A DNA stretch of 42,500 nt. It comes from Chrysomallon squamiferum. Lineage: Eukaryota > Mollusca > Gastropoda > Neomphalida > Peltospiridae. The position numbers and the translations under genes were made by a program. Position 1 is the stretch's first letter; the number at the start of each line of letters is the position of its first letter. Positions 11,172 to 22,400 of this stretch are shown here, piece by piece. The notes beneath the pieces are model-generated. The model did no database searches. It had not been told where the DNA came from and saw only the letters and a program-made list of their open reading frames with translations. The stretch covers positions 16,940,906 to 16,983,405 of the forward strand of contig CM022677.1 of assembly GCA_012295275.1 (NCBI GenBank). Direction: 5' to 3'.

Positions 11172-11708
11172 TTTGTATAAATATACATAAAAAATTTTTG
11201 TATATCTATATATTTGCTTTTTAGTTTTAAAAGATTTAATTTATTTAGTTGTTTGTATTTTGTTATTAGTAGTATCATCATCATCATTATTATTACAGGT
11301 CTTTTCTTATCCTTTCCTTACATTTTTGCTCACTTGTCCATAGAATCCTAGAAAGAAGATTGTTATAAATATTTACAAATAACAATTGAATTTATAAAAA
11401 AAGAAGACTTATTTGACCATGTTAGCCACATTTCACTTACTCTTCTGGATTTATTTATTTATTTATTTACTTTTTATTATTATTATTATTATTTTTTAAT
11501 GATGCCTATTTTTGCTTACATCTCTTACTATCTTAACTAAAGAAATTTTATTTTAATTATTCAACAGTGTAAAGCAGTCCAGGATTTACTGAAGGTGTAG
11601 GAACATACTTTCACTGGTACTCTAAACTCTCATTGGTATATTTCTCTAAATGTTAGTCTACTGCTCTCCATAACTGGGAAAAGCAAGAATCCAACAATAT
11701 TTCTGTCC

Positions 11709-11782
<74 letters not shown>

Positions 11783-12101
11783 TTTCATTTTGTTTCTTTG
11801 TATAAATTGTGGATTTGACCTTCACCTCTGCCTCCCTTAGCCAAAGAGTCTACACACAAACTCACAAGTAAACCCATTTTCTCTTAAAGCCTGGAAATAT
11901 TTTCATATGTATAAGAATGTTTTTTTTTTTTTTTTTTTATCTTGTTTGTTCTTTTTTTTGTTATTTATTTTCATTTCTTAGTTTTCATAACTTGAATCAG
12001 TAGACCAATAGGCTGCATGATAAATGTTGCTTGAGTTTTTATTTTACAAGGAAACATATGCATGTGGATATGTGTGTGTGTTTGTGTGAGTGTGTGTGTT
12101 T

Positions 12102-12141
<40 letters not shown>

Positions 12142-12340
12142 GTATATGCATGTATTTCATGAGAATGAGTATTTTAAAATAGTAATATGATATGAATTTA
12201 GATTAAATGATATATCCATAATATGCATTTAAAACTGTCATGAAATTCTAACAAAGCCACATTTTATTACAGAATATATGTGTGTGTGTGTGTGTGTGTA
12301 TATAAACACACACACACACACACAATTATATATATATATA
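11000..12340. other. intergenic, tetranucleotide, TTA and GT repeats
   Basis: No gene seen. It holds (TTTA)n at 11121-11175, TTA plus TTTA at 11708-11785, (GT)n at about 12066-12137, and an inverted GT/AC pair at 12275-12325. Confidence 0.6.
12275..12340. repeat. (TG)n-TATATA-(CA)n inverted microsatellite
   Basis: A TG run (about 12279-12298) is followed after TATATAA by a CA run (12305-12323) and then TA repeats. The two runs are complementary and could fold into one hairpin. The right side directly abuts the Tigger-like element. Confidence 0.9.
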
Positions 12341-12806
12341 GATACTTTGACTTTTCGTGACCGATCTCGTAACTCAATTTGCTCGTATATCAAATCGGTT
12401 TTCCCAAATGAAAATAATTGAAATACCATTAATCCGTTCCAGCCCCCCAAAACCAACTCCGAGTTTTGTAATTATTTTAATACCTTAAAGGCTGGAGTTA
12501 TAAACTTTATTGACTCCTTCTGCTTCAATATGGTGCATACAGTGAAAGTACTACGCTCGTACTTCCTAGCCATGTTGAGTACACACATACCTCACTCATG
12601 TTTATCTATGATTTCATGCTTTAATGCAATGGACATCATCCGCTTCTTCTTCTCAGCACTGTCCTTTGCAATGACTTTCTTAGGATCCATTGAAATTTGG
12701 CAAAATACTGCATAAAACGCGAGCACAATTCAAAACAGATGCTTCCACGGCGGAGGTAACTCGAAAAACTCGTAAGTTGGAGCACTCATAACACGAGGTA
12801 CCACTG
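12341..12806 (-). mobile_element. Tigger/pogo-type DNA element, non-autonomous remnant
   Basis: The right terminus (complement of 12806-12755) reads CAGTGGTACCTCG..., a start I associate with Tigger-class elements, followed by ...ACTTACGAGTTTTTCGAGTTA. The left side contains CTCGTAACTC and CTCGTATATCAAATC words of inverted character, truncated by the adjoining TA microsatellite. Inside, minus-strand ATG at 12690 opens MDPKKVIAKDSAEKKKRMMS, then IALKHEIIDKHE, a stop, and MARKYERSTFTVCTILKQKE (to about 12505). This matches the psq-type helix-turn-helix N-terminus of Tigger/pogo transposases. The DDE domain is missing. The superfamily call rests on the HTH peptide and terminus recalled from known families. 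Confidence 0.75.
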
Positions 12807-12894
12807 TGTGTGTGTGTGTTATTTTATCAGTGATATTGAAATTGAAGAAACTAAAACATTTTCTGTGCCACTTTGAAATCATCCAGAATTATGA

Positions 12895-12975
12895 TTATTA
12901 TTATTTTTTCTTTTTTTTTTTTTTCTTTCTTTATTTCTTTATTTATTTTTTTAATTATTATTATTATTATTTTGC
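12895..12975. repeat. T-rich / TTA low-complexity tract
   Basis: T homopolymers mixed with TTA units, lying immediately before the P4HA relic at 12991. Confidence 0.9.
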
Positions 12976-12990
12976 ATTTTTTTATATCTG

Positions 12991-13386
12991 ACTGATACGG
13001 AATTAGAATCGAAAATTCGAAATAGAATTGATGCAGTCACAGGCCTCTTTATGAAATATGCTTAACCACTTCAGGTGGCAAACGATGGAATAGGTGGATA
13101 TTATAGCATCATGGGGACTATGATGACTCAAGAGGTCTTTAAATTTTAACACGTGGTTAAACTACATGACTACCGTTAAAGGAGATGCAACAGTTTTTCC
13201 GAATCTTGCTTTAAGTATGTTACCTAACAAAAGTACAGCTGGGTCTTTTGTTATTATTTCCATTGAAATGGTTTGCCTAATTTTATAGTAGGTCATCCAG
13301 CTTGTCCTGTTCTTATAGGCTCTAAATGGGTATCAACTTAATGGATTCGAGAAAGAGGGCAATAATTCACAAACCCAGAAGATTAA
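12991..13386 (+). pseudogene. P4HA: P4HA C-terminal relic
   Basis: Broken plus-strand frames recover the catalytic half of prolyl 4-hydroxylase alpha. TDTELESKIRNRIDAVTGL (from 12991) matches the ADLKIRKRIEAITGL segment of the intact paralogues. A frameshifted version of the VANYGIGGYY stretch follows at about 13078. WLNYMTTVKGDATVFPNL (about 13155-13208) matches WLNYMSDVEGGATVFPHL-type sequence. GSKWVST-like (shifted) and TNPED-stop at the end (13384-13386) match the usual C-terminus. Multiple frameshifts and stops show this is an old dead copy. Nothing upstream resembles the N-terminal half, so it is truncated as well. Its 3' flank (GACTTTGACTTG) resembles those of other copies. Confidence 0.85.
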
Positions 13387-14610
13387 ATGAAAAGTGCTGT
13401 GACTTTGACTTGTAATTTTTGATAATATTTGTGTTCCCTGGTGTCGGATGACGTCATTGCTTGAAATGGCTTGATTAGTATTAATGATTTATTCATATAA
13501 ATCACACCACTGTGATGCTTTCTGCAACAAGACAGAAAGTATCACTAAGAATTACATTAAAAAAAAGTCAAAAATTAAATAACAAAAATAGTAGTGGTAG
13601 CATCGTATTAGTAATTGTAGTAGTATTTTATTATCACTAGAGTATGCAACAAGAAAGAACTATGCATCAGCAGAATCTTCGTGTATTATTTGTAGAAATG
13701 ATAATATTTAATGATCATCAGAGGTATCGCTACCACAGCAACAAAAAGGTGAGCGCCTAGTTTTTCAGGCAATGAAAAGAGGAGATTTTTCATATGTGAT
13801 CAAACATTTTCCTACTTCATGATGCGATGTGTTGTAACGATAAAGTCACGTTATTAACATATGCCATCATCAAGCAATATGCGAAATGCCTGAAAATCAT
13901 AACGACCCGTCGTCATGCAAGATGATTAAAACTATTTACGTCTACTTGCCGGCAAACATTTAGTCACACAAATACACAATCGCACTCAGTCTCAATTATA
14001 CATATAAGCAATTTACAGTTTTGTCAGATACGTCATAATGCAATTTTTGATCTGTTGCGTATAGAATGCTGCAGATCACATTAAAATCAAGAGGAGTAAA
14101 CCACTAGTTTCTACATTATTTATTTTTCATATAATAGAAAACAACAGAAGTGATATTAGCAATACCGAGTTGTGCCGAACGTATTTATTGTTACAATATC
14201 TTATTTTATTTTTCTTATTATCACTTGTACGTTCAGAACTGAGTATGTATCTATATTTATATTTTTTCATTTGTTCTTTCTAGTGTTTTCACTAAGAAGA
14301 GGCAGCAAATTCTTCTAGGAATTAGAAATGTAAATAATAATAATAATAATAATAAGTGCGGTCTTACTAGTAATAATCGTAGTAGCAGTTATAATGGTAG
14401 TGGCTGTAATAGTTGCAGAGTTAGTATTAACAGCAGAGGTAATAATGATTAATCGTTTGAGATGTCTCTTCTTATTCCTGATACAGAGGAGTTTCTTCAT
14501 CTGTCACTGAATACTGTGTTGTGTGATCTTATCAACGCTCGAAAAATTTAATAAATTAAATCTATGTCTGTGCATCCCATTTAAAAATAAACCCTTTCTG
14601 ATAAAAGTGT
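13387..14610. other. intergenic, mostly unique sequence
   Basis: No gene seen. Contains a hairpin at 13512-13545, a fairly complex stretch at 13640-14080 with no coding signature, an (AAT)n run near 14332-14355, and imperfect GTAGTAG/GTAATA trinucleotide sequence at 14360-14440. Confidence 0.5.
13512..13545. repeat. short inverted repeat (hairpin)
   Basis: GTGATGCTTTCTG and CAGAAAGTATCAC form a 13-bp stem with one mismatch and an 8-base loop. Function unknown. Confidence 0.6.
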
Positions 14611-14613
14611 AAT

Positions 14614-14670
14614 TCTAAGATCAAAATCAGCAAATACATTTTAAGGATTCAGAAGAGAATTCAAGCAATA
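14614..14670 (+). pseudogene. very short P4HA relic (candidate)
   Basis: One open stretch reads SKIKISKYILRIQKRIQAI, resembling the SRISKSSFL...LKIRKRIEAI part of the intact paralogues with about ten residues deleted between the two words. Stop codons lie on both sides. It is only 19 codons. It is separate from the 12991 relic because both contain the same protein segment. Chance similarity is possible. Confidence 0.4.
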
Positions 14671-14859
14671 GAAAGTAGTTTTACGACCTAGAATTCGAAT
14701 TAGAATTTGTAAGTATAGTAGTAGTAGTAGCAGACGGACAATAGTATTGGTTTAAATGGAGTCATATCCTTATATTATTCGGTTTTGTATTTTTGTTGTT
14801 GTTGTTGTTGGTGGTTTTTTTTTTTTTTTTTTGAAAGATATCACATAGTAGGATCCTCT

Positions 14860-14985
14860 TCATGAGAAGAGAGGAAAAGCTGTACCAAGAATTTGAAATA
14901 AAAATCGAAAGATAATAATGATATAAGTACTGGCAGTAACAGTAGTATTACTAGTAGTAGTAGTAATGACAATAGTGGTATAATA
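14860..14985. repeat. local duplication B, copy 1
   Basis: GAGAGGAAAAGC...AATTTGAAATAAAAATC... followed by an imperfect AGTAGTAG tract. It resembles 16100-16255 in the same orientation. Confidence 0.45.
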
Positions 14986-15139
14986 AAAATAAATGTAGTA
15001 ATGGTGAAAGTTATTCATTTTATTGCGTGTTTGTTGCAGGTAGGTAATATAGTTCCAAATGTATGAAGTAATTGATTGTATCATTGTATTGCATTAAATG
15101 TTCGTTCTGATTGAGATGTAATAATAGCAGTAGTTTTTG

Positions 15140-15168
15140 TAATAGTAACAATAATAATAATAATAATG

Positions 15169-15199
<31 letters not shown>

Positions 15200-15200
15200 T
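15140..15200. repeat. (AAT)n microsatellite
   Basis: Interrupted AAT units. Reading frames here (poly-I, poly-L) are artefacts. Confidence 0.9.
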
Positions 15201-15477
15201 TGTGATATTGTAAGGTAATAGTAATTCATGATGTTGAATAACTGTTGCAGAAAATCGCATATATAACATTCTGTAAACATATAAAAAAAGGTTATGACAT
15301 TATTCGTTCTGGTTTAGTCCACTGAGATCGAAACGGCCTATGAACTGTCGATGTAGGTTTTATGGCTGTTTGTCTTCTTCTGCAAAACTGATAATGCGGT
15401 CAAGGTGTGAGGTATAACAGCTAACAATCAAACTCGATCAGAATTAACATAAAACACACACAGATATATAAATGTGC

Positions 15478-15640
15478 GAGCGTGTGTGTGTGTGTGTGTG
15501 TGTGTTTGTGTGTGAGTGTGTGTGTGTTACGAATATTTGTAATACTTCATTATTATTATTTATTTATTTATTTTATTTTATTTTATTTTATTTTATTTTA
15601 TTTTATTGTACTGTATTGTATTGTATTGTATTGTATTGAA
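15478..15640. repeat. (GT)n, (TTTTA)n and (TGTAT)n cluster
   Basis: GT at 15478-15528, then TTTA, about eight TTTTA pentamers (15570-15606) and five TGTAT pentamers (15612-15638). The order suggests stepwise mutation from one pentamer to another. Confidence 0.95.
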
Positions 15641-15850
15641 TGTAGTCGTGGAAATTATTCAAAAATGCATTCGTATAAACAGGCTGATCTAACTGAACTG
15701 TTCCAGATTTTAAAACAATGAACAGCTTGGACTGACATTTAAGCTTTTTAATTATTTGATATAAAACATGAATCGGGGATATTTTTAAATCGTACGCTAG
15801 CGCAATATGGTGAATTTTACAGAATATTATCAGCATATGTTCATATAGAG
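15640..15850. repeat. local duplication C, copy 1
   Basis: The stretch TGAATGTAGTCGTGGAAAT ... GCTTGGACTGACATTTA ... CGCAATATGGTGAATTT corresponds in order and orientation to 27517-27700. No coding frame is conserved between the copies. Confidence 0.7.
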
Positions 15851-15889
15851 AAACATTAAGATCCACGTTTTGCTTCGAGATTGGGAGAG

Positions 15890-15921
<32 letters not shown>

Positions 15922-16197
15922 CTGTGTGTGTTTCTGACTGTATATACACATATATACATTACATGTATACACACATACGTACGTACGTAATTAGGTACAT
16001 AGATTTCCTTAATATTATTATTATGTTCATCTGGGTTGAAAATGGAATCATATATTTAACTTCATTTTTTTTAAACTCCTCTTAACATAGTTTCATCCTC
16101 TGTTTATCAAGAGAGAAAAACGATATTTGAATAATTTGAAATTTACAAATAAAAATACATCAAGGTTACTAGGTATAGTACCAGTAGTAGTAGTAGC

Positions 16198-16234
<37 letters not shown>

Positions 16235-17100
16235 TTTGTAATAATGGCAATAGTAATGTTATATGATGGCTGTTAGAAATCATCGCAAAGAGAATCTGAT
16301 ATAATATATATATTTTTGAAACTGGCTATGAAGTCTGTTATGTTTCAAGATTATGTTTTTCTTTTCTTTCGTAAAATCGATAAACAAAAAAAAACACCTA
16401 AAACAAAATAGAGAGGGACGGAAGGGGGAATATATATTTATTGTATTTGTTTTTATTATTATTGCTATTGTCGTTATTGTTGTTGCTGTTGTTGCTTTTT
16501 TTGTTGTTGTTGTTGTAACTTCATCTCGGTTGTTCTTACCTAGTGAAGAAATCTGATCTACATTAACCGGTTATTGAAGTCGTATTCGAAGAAAGGTGAA
16601 AGCACGATTCAAGTCAGTAACTTTATTCCATTTACAAGACCACAACAGTGTGCCACGCATCAGAAACAATAATAAAGTAAAACAAACAAAGAATAAAATT
16701 AATAATAACAAGAAAGCAAGACTAATAGTTCGAACAAAATAATAAAATAAAATAAAATAAAATAAAATAAACCAATAAAACAATCAATAATGGTAAATAC
16801 TAACATGCCGACATTGAGTTAGAAAAATTATCCTGTGTTTAATATACAGGGAGAGAGAAAGACTGACTGTTGGTTAATTTAGTTAAGTAGATAAAGATAA
16901 AGACAGAGAGATACACAGAGAGAAAAACGGAATGACAGAATGTTAGACAGACAGACTGACAGATAGAAAGACAGATAAATAGATGGATGACTATAAAAGA
17001 AAAGAACCATAGATAAGCATGTGTATGTCAAATACAAATATATAGGTGTAGATAAAATAAAAATAAAAGGTGTTATTTCACAGTGACATTTATTTTGCAA
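15890..17100. other. intergenic with simple repeats
   Basis: No gene seen. GT run at 15891-15930, duplication B copy 2 at 16100-16255 including (AGT)n at 16186-16233, GTT-rich tract at 16455-16520, (AAAAT)n at 16736-16771, and a degenerate GACAGA/GATAGA purine tract at 16895-16990. Confidence 0.6.
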
Positions 17101-17182
17101 TCCAAGTCGTTATATCTCAGATTTTCAACCAGTGACTAGCTCTTCATATCAAACACAATAGACATTCGACGTGGGATCAAAT

Positions 17183-17873
17183 ATGTATCAGCAATTCTTT
17201 GTTTTAGTTCCGATCTTACCATATCTGAATTCACAACTGTTTACGTCCGTATCACATCTGTACAGTTCAGTACAAGCAGGAAGTGATTTGGCAACAGCAT
17301 TAAGAAATTACACACGTGTACATAAAGAAGAAACAAAAGTGGAAAAATTGAAAACTATTTCAAATAAAATGCATCAGAATACTGTGAATATACAAAAAAA
17401 ACCTAATCGCTATATTGCCAACCCCATTGGCGCTTTTTTGTTTATTAAAATATCGGAAGTTGTTATCTCTGGTCAAGTGGCCCAAACTGAGTACAGAATC
17501 AGTAAAGGAATGTTTCTCTATCAGACTCATACAAAAACAGTAACGAAAATTAAAAAGAGAATCCAAGCCATCACTGGACTGTCTGTGACAGAGTTTGAAC
17601 CAATGCATGTGGCTAACTATGGAATAGGTGGGTACTACGACGTTCATTCGGACAACTTTAACGTAAAAGATCACGATGAATTGTCTTATGGTAACAGAAT
17701 TGCCACGTGGTTAAACTACATGAGCGATGTAGAAGAAGGTGCAAATGTTTTCAACCAGTGATTGCCTAGCTGCAGCAGCTTTTTGGTATAATTTGTATCG
17801 GAATAATCAAACATCAATAGCTCTAAACAATTCTGGACTGGAGAAAAGGGGATCAAATAATCCAAAAGAATGA
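17183..17873 (+). pseudogene. P4HA: P4HA copy with the middle deleted
   Basis: The frame starts MYQQFFVLVPILPYLNSQLF, a signal peptide like that of the intact neighbour, and continues with SVSHLYSS...NRYIANPIGAFLFIK. Then, without losing the frame, it jumps to VVISGQVAQTEYRISK, which is catalytic-domain sequence. About 250 residues (rest of the N-terminal domain, peptide-binding TPR region and CRGE segment) are missing. The catalytic stretch keeps VANYGIGGYYDVHSDNF, with the iron-binding H-x-D, and TWLNYMSDVEEGA. A stop interrupts at 17759-17761. Beyond it AAAFWYNLYRNN and a final NNPKE-stop (17871-17873) remain, but the second iron histidine and the 2-oxoglutarate lysine (HGACP...GSK region) are gone. 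A 196-codon frame (from an in-frame GTG at 17171) is still open, yet it cannot be an active hydroxylase. Confidence 0.9.
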
Positions 17874-19338
17874 TCATGCACATAATTATTTTCTTTGTTT
17901 TATTGTTTTGATATAATAATAATCGTTTTTTTTTTTTAAAAGCACTGGCCCAGGATTTTATTCGATCTTCAGTTATTTATTTATTTTTTAATATCTGTTT
18001 GTTTGTTTGTTTGTCCATGTTTTTATTTTTATTTTTATTTTTTTTTTTTTTTTTTTTTGTGTGTGTTTGTTTTTTTTTTTGTTTTTATTTATCAGTTACG
18101 GATATGATAGTACGTCAATACGCAGGATATAGCGAGTCCATTCAGTTAGTTTATTTAACTAACAAGCAGCTCATTACTTTGTAGTACACTTCAAATAGAA
18201 TAAGAACTAAAATGAATGCTTTTTCAAAGATATGCGAATAAAAAAACAAAATAAAATATACCCAACAAAATTACGAAAGCAGTTCTGTTCATTTTGATTT
18301 ACATAAAAATACATTTTGTCTTCTGTTTTTATTCACAGAACAATTCTATGTCAATCACGTTCAAAATTAGCTTTTTAAAAAAATTGTTTGAACACTAAAA
18401 AACAAAACGAATTATAATGGTTCTGATTAGGCTGTAAACTGAATCAAAATGGTATCTTAAAGTATGTGTATCAGTTTTGCAAGAAGAACATTTGAGTTCG
18501 TCAGTGTGACAGTGAAACTTAGATTTCAGTAAACACATAAATATTTTCACTTCATCACCAGATGTAAAGAAAGACATTTTCAGCTTTAAATGGAAAAAAG
18601 AAGAATATAGCAGGAATAACCAGCAAATGTTTGGATGAAACTTCTGTTGGCGGGTATAAGATTAATATATTAAGACAGCTTCGTTATCGATTTAAAAATA
18701 ATTATTCCAAACGGTGATACATCTCAGCATTGTTTACAATGTCGTAATTATTGCATCATGAAATTAAAAAAAATGTCCGCCGTTGACAGTTACATTTGAA
18801 AATATAATAACGGTTTTACATATAATTATAGTTTCGATGAAGAACAAATTTGCACCCTCAATTCAGTTACCCCTTAAATATTTTGTATATATGTTTTTGA
18901 TATAAATTTTTTTAAAATGTCATTTCACTTTTACCAGGGCAGAAACAGAGTCCAAATATCAACGAGCATGTTATGTAATATTACAAACAGAGGAAGATAT
19001 AAACTACTTCCAAAATGAACCAAAGATGTGCATCTTATCCCCACGAAAGATTCTGTTCTTTTGATTTCAACTTTTTTTCTGTTTTTATTGCCAACATTAT
19101 ATTAAGTGGATATCTTTTGCGATAAACACAAAATTGTATTAGGCTGTTGCGTTTGAAGATGCAGTGCTTAAACACATATATTTCACTTGTTACTTCTTTA
19201 AATAAAGAAGAATATAATAAATTTAGTCTGTTTTATATATTAATTACTTCTGCAAATTATAAATGACATCTCATTTTATCGCTGTCTCAAACAACTGGCC
19301 TACGCATTCGGATAATTTACAACATATATTCGATGAAT
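17874..19338. other. intergenic, T-rich tract and unique sequence
   Basis: No supported gene. T homopolymer tracts at 17923-17938 and 18030-18080. A minus-strand frame at 18395-18577 (CHTDELKCSSCKTDTHTLRY) has a zinc-knuckle-like C-x2-C spacing seen in tails of some LINE proteins, but the match is too weak to assign. Confidence 0.5.
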
Positions 19339-20120
19339 ATGTATCAGCAATATTTTGTATTAGCTTTGATGTCCTCAGTTGCGACTCCAGAGCTATTTAC
19401 GTCTGTATCACATCTGTACAGCTCAGTACAAGCAGGAAGAGATTTCGTTAGAGTATGAAGGAATTTCAAGCATGCATGTAAAGAAGTAACTAAATTGGAA
19501 AAACTGAAAACAGTTTCAGATCAAATTGAACAGCATTGTTCGACAGCACTAAAATACTCGAATGGTGCAATATTATACATTAAATGTTTCACTGTGGACT
19601 TGGAACGAGATGTAAAGCCTATTCTTCAAAAAGCATTACTTCACAGACAGAGCAAACTAAACTGCAAGAAATTCGCGAAAACGTTCCAAGTTACGAAGAT
19701 TTAGAACGGATGGTTGCAGCTCTGTTTCGACTTCAAGATGGACACGAAAAAAATGCCAGATGGATTTATACATGAACGATATATACATAGACTCTCTGCA
19801 GAAGATTATTACCAGTTAGTCTGAACGAATGCAGATGGAAAATTATGGAATAGGTGGACACAACAGCTCTCATTCGGACTGTACTGACTATATCAGCGCT
19901 GTTGAAGGAGGTGCAACAGTATTTCCGTATCTTGGTCTAAGAATACTAATTGAAAAGGGTGCAGCGGTCTTTTCGTGTAATTTGTATCGGAATGGTTTAC
20001 ATAATAGCATGATCTGCAGCTTGACTTGTTCTTGTTGGCTCTAAATGGGATTCAACTTACTGGATTCGAGAAAAGGAGCAAGCATTCACGTGGCCATGCT
20101 CCACAAACCCAGAAGAATAA
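19339..20120 (+). pseudogene. P4HA: P4HA copy, multiply broken and internally deleted
   Basis: Begins MYQQYFVLALMSSVATPELF (nearly the same signal peptide as the intact 25464-26978 gene), then SVSHLYSSVQAGRDFVR and a stop. Other frames continue with KTVSDQIEQHCSTALK, KCFTVDLERDVKPILQKA, EIRENVPSYEDLERMVAALF and RLQDGHEKNA. After IHRLSAEDYYQL the sequence jumps directly to MQMENYGIGGHNSSHSDC, losing about 220 residues, with another small loss before SAVEGGATVFPYLGLRI. The HGACP histidine is destroyed (MICS...). A final frame reads LVLVGSKWDSTYWIREKEQA and ends CSTNPEE-stop at 20118-20120. At least four frame breaks make it non-functional. The deletion breakpoints differ from those in the 17183 copy. 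Confidence 0.9.
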
Positions 20121-20143
20121 ATAAAACATGACGTAACTTTGTC

Positions 20144-20145
20144 TA

Positions 20146-20206
<61 letters not shown>

Positions 20207-20207
20207 T
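20144..20207. repeat. (AAT)n microsatellite
   Basis: Pure AAT units beginning about 25 bases after the stop of the P4HA pseudogene. The other long triplet runs in the window are mostly written as TTA on this strand. Confidence 0.95.
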
Positions 20208-20283
20208 ATGAAGAACGAAAAAGGAAAAAAGAAGAAAATAAATGTTTCAGATTAATTGTTTTCCTTTTATTGTGTTTTCTTTT

Positions 20284-20414
20284 TCATATCTATCTATCTA
20301 TCAATCTATCTAACTATCTATCTATATATCTATCTATATATATATATTTTACATGATAAAACTAATCCGAAAATTAAAGAAAAAGTACTTTCTAATTGCA
20401 TGTATGTACGTACG

Positions 20415-20446
<32 letters not shown>

Positions 20447-20480
20447 CATGGATGCATGTATGTATGTATGTATGTGTGTA
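20284..20480. repeat. (TATC)n and (TATG)n tetranucleotide runs
   Basis: TATC units at about 20284-20340 and TATG units at 20399-20480 with GCATGGATGCATG interruptions. Confidence 0.9.
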
Positions 20481-20635
20481 TATATGCAATCAGAAAGAAC
20501 ATTTTATAAATATATATGTGTGTATGTGTGTGTTGATTTGATTTCAATATATTTCCGTGCCAACTTTTTCATTCGCACCTGTGACAAGTGTATTTTTCTT
20601 GGTGAGTGTGTATGCAGGCATTTACACTTATATTC

Positions 20636-20759
<124 letters not shown>

Positions 20760-21391
20760 AGTAAATTGTGAATTGTCACACTGAATTATTGTATTCTGTA
20801 TCATGTGGTATGTAATAATTTTATTTCAACATATCATACCAGACATGTTTTTTTATCGTCTGAAATATACTGTTGAACATAAAATCCTGCAAATAATATT
20901 GGTTATGAAGATTTTCTTTTTCACTGAAAATATATCTGTTTTCCATGTCGTCAAAGGTACAATTTATATAAACTGTGTTATTTATGTTTGTTTGTTTTCG
21001 TGTGTGTTATCTGTGTTTGTTTGTTTTTGTGTGTGTGTGTGTTGTGTGTGTGTGCGTGTGTGTGTGTGTGTTTACTAATTAATGTAAATGCCTTTAATTA
21101 TAATGAAAAAAGTATGAGCTCCTTTACCTATTCTCCCCATCCGTATACTACAGCACAGTGATCGAGCTTAAATATTCCTCAAATTCTTAAATATCTAGCT
21201 GTTACGTTCAGTATTAGACTGTCTTCCAATAAAGCTCAGCAAACAAATCGTTCATGAGAAAAGAAAGCAAGAAATATACCATTTCCGTGTAACTTTAAAC
21301 AATTGGGAGCCATCATCACCTCAAATTCTTAAGAATAGTTATATCTGTTTGTGCTTGTTGTAATGTTATAAATAAAAATACGAAATTCCTA

Positions 21392-21457
<66 letters not shown>

Positions 21458-22250
21458 CCTTTCTGTGCAAAGGACGTTTTACACCAGGATCTAACATTTC
21501 AAAACAAACAAAAGCCAGATTGTGCAGTATTTTGTACGCACCAGTATATTATGGATGATGAAATTTATATTCACAATTTTTTTTATCAGTATCCAGTAAT
21601 ATGCGAAGGAAAAAATAATTCGATTGAACAACTAATTAAAATTTAGATTACGAAGCTGTCATTTTGCTGTACAGAACAAATGTTTTTCTACGTCTGTGTT
21701 ATGGCTATACATATAGTTAGTGTGTATGTGTGTGTGTGTGTGTGTGAATAAATTATTTCCTTTATATTCTAAATAAAAATGGATCAGAAACGAAAAATAC
21801 CCAGTTAATTCTGTTTAAGTAGACAGGGCTTTACGTCACAATAAACCTTGTTTTAGTGTTTTTATTACACCTGTTATCACTACTATACTATAGCCTCCGT
21901 GAACGCTGACAAGTTGAAGGAAGAAATGGGTTATTTGATTATTTGACAAGGAAGATAGTTAATATAATTATAATCTTATTGTTTTATTCTTCTTTTCACT
22001 TTCAACATCTCGACCAGGAGGAAAAGAAACAAAATATCGTATCGCGTAAAATGTTAGTCAACAAAGGGTAGACTTACTATGGAACATTACATGTTAGGTA
22101 ACATTCATTTAAAAAATAAGGACATTTTGGACGTATAGCTAAAAAGGCATATTTCTGTTAACATTACTGGTGTGTTGTTGCTATTGTTTTTGTAGCATAT
22201 GCAGTGTCTCTAAAGAGTTAAAAAACATGTCAAGAGAAAACAAAACAGTA
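20760..22250. other. intergenic between the convergent P4HA arms
   Basis: No gene seen. (GT)n at 21021-21070 and 21720-21746. Duplication D copy 1 at about 21205-21335 (pairs with 24495-24622). (TTA)n at 21394-21457 is preceded by the same roughly 25 bases that precede the run at 2959. This is the turning point where plus-strand copies (left) meet minus-strand copies (right). Confidence 0.55.
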
Positions 22251-22400
22251 ATTTATTTCTCAAAAACAGTATAATCCATTAAGCAACTACGATAAATTTC
22301 ATTTGAAAGAAAAAATAAACGTCAACAAGCAAATAATTATAAACAACTACTGCTTCCGTAGACAAGATAGTTCTATTTAGGATGTTACAGAACATTTCAC

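Noticed and set aside
13449-13458. GATGACGTCA, a CRE-like word after the P4HA relic
   Set aside because: A single short word beside a dead copy; chance occurrence cannot be excluded.
18395-18577. Minus-strand frame with CSSCK...H resembling a LINE zinc knuckle
   Set aside because: Only a few residues agree and no other LINE segments are adjacent.
20144-20207. (AAT)n after the pseudogene stop as a retrotransposition tail
   Set aside because: It is a plain microsatellite, and the other P4HA copies lack any tail at that place.
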